From Gp7-AA6 sp036395755 (GTDB taxonomy: Bacteria > Acidobacteriota > Thermoanaerobaculia > UBA5066 > Gp7-AA6): 64,000 bases of DNA. Positions within the stretch are counted from its first letter, which is position 1, and every line of letters starts with the position of its first letter. Position numbers and translations under genes: made by a program. The stretch lies in assembly GCA_036395755.1 (NCBI GenBank), contig DASWCZ010000028.1, forward strand, positions 62,001-126,000. The letters run 5' to 3'. The notes beneath the pieces were generated by a model. That model ran no database searches. It saw nothing but the letters and a program-made list of their open reading frames with translations, and had not been told where the DNA came from. This document shows, piece by piece, positions 63,831-64,000 of this stretch.

Positions 63831-64000
63831 GTGAAGAAGATCGCGACGTTCGACGACTGGATCGACGCCTTCCGGGAGTGGCAGAAGGACATCGGGCTGC
63901 ACCTTCCGAAGTACTCGGACTATCAGTTCGAGGCGAAGTATGGGGATTTGAAGACCGATGAGATCGAGTTCGGCGACTTCAAGGGGAACAAGAAGTGGCA
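63831..64000 (+). CDS. Unrecognised protein, 3' end beyond window
   Basis: GTG at 63831 follows GGAGG at 5 nt. The visible 56 residues begin VKKIATFDDWIDAFREWQKD and continue YSDYQFEAKYGDLKTDEIEF. They are hydrophilic, Asp/Glu/Lys-rich, with several Trp and Tyr and no signal peptide, so a cytoplasmic protein is likely. I recognise no family from this piece. Its promoter probably overlaps that of the UPF0158 gene. Confidence 0.75.
   Translation, partial: MKKIATFDDWIDAFREWQKDIGLHLPKYSDYQFEAKYGDLKTDEIEFGDFKGNKKW

Overview
The window looks like chromosomal DNA from a high-GC member of the Acidobacteriota, close to the Thermoanaerobaculia/Holophagae type of gene content. The evidence is family-level: TonB-dependent receptors with an N-terminal carboxypeptidase-regulatory-like domain, two GWxTD-type proteins, two VWFA-related secreted proteins, two DUF4388 (PATAN) proteins, a DUF1501/DUF1800 pair and DUF5777. 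GTG starts are frequent. I saw no rRNA, tRNA, CRISPR array, phage or insertion sequence. The assignment is inference from gene content, not a phylogeny.

Layout. 1-6042: a secreted CHRD protein (cut by the window edge), a TonB-dependent receptor, and a repair/salvage trio (nth, a nucleoside 2-deoxyribosyltransferase-like gene, tdk). 6400-9486: a methylmalonyl-CoA mutase large subunit, divergent from a PATAN-HDOD regulator. 9583-18149: a surface-protein region with a VWFA-type protein, its deletion-derived paralogue, a gene remnant, and a TonB-dependent receptor between two GWxTD-type proteins. 18255-21022: dnaK-hsp20-hspR behind a near-consensus promoter. 21172-25584: a DUF4388, TPR and DUF1844 run divergent from mazG. 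25595-30998: an envelope cluster of membrane phosphodiesterase, EnvC, S41-like protein and YibQ-like deacetylase. 31053-40125: a methyltransferase, lipid acyltransferase, GT-C-like membrane protein, RluA, OmpA lipoprotein plus VWFA protein, TrmJ, a TMEM175 channel and ndk. 40149-47154: a TCA operon, mdh-sdhC-sdhA-sdhB-sucC-(membrane orf)-sucD-(PH orf) running into ndk. 47199-53693: small genes, a thioesterase, a basic/acidic histone-like protein, a DEAD-box helicase, rho and an aldo/keto reductase. 53723-64000: DUF1501/DUF1800, the AmmeMemoRadiSam radical SAM enzyme, an 847-residue secreted protein, a FabH-like synthase, a cytochrome-like lipoprotein with DUF5777, a CBM9-like frame, UPF0158 and a cut gene.

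How genes work together. The TCA block codes for succinyl-CoA to oxaloacetate steps plus a nucleotide-equilibrating kinase in tightly overlapping frames. The envelope cluster has the gene order of peptidoglycan-hydrolysis control loci, but both its EnvC and its S41 protein lack the catalytic residues of their families, so it reads as a scaffold or regulatory module. The heat-shock block is a plausible HspR autoregulated unit.

The most unusual features are: (1) an S41 (CtpA-like) protein in which both the catalytic Ser and Lys are replaced; (2) a repeated arrangement of a -10-like hexamer exactly 6-7 nt before start codons that lack a Shine-Dalgarno site, pointing to widespread leaderless transcripts; (3) a thioesterase frame whose only sensible start is CTG, and a CBM9-like frame with no standard start; (4) a VWFA paralogue reduced to three collinear blocks; (5) a phosphodiesterase with a transmembrane hairpin inside its catalytic domain; (6) unknown membrane genes placed inside the suc operon. 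I did not find a clear-cut new defence or mobile system.
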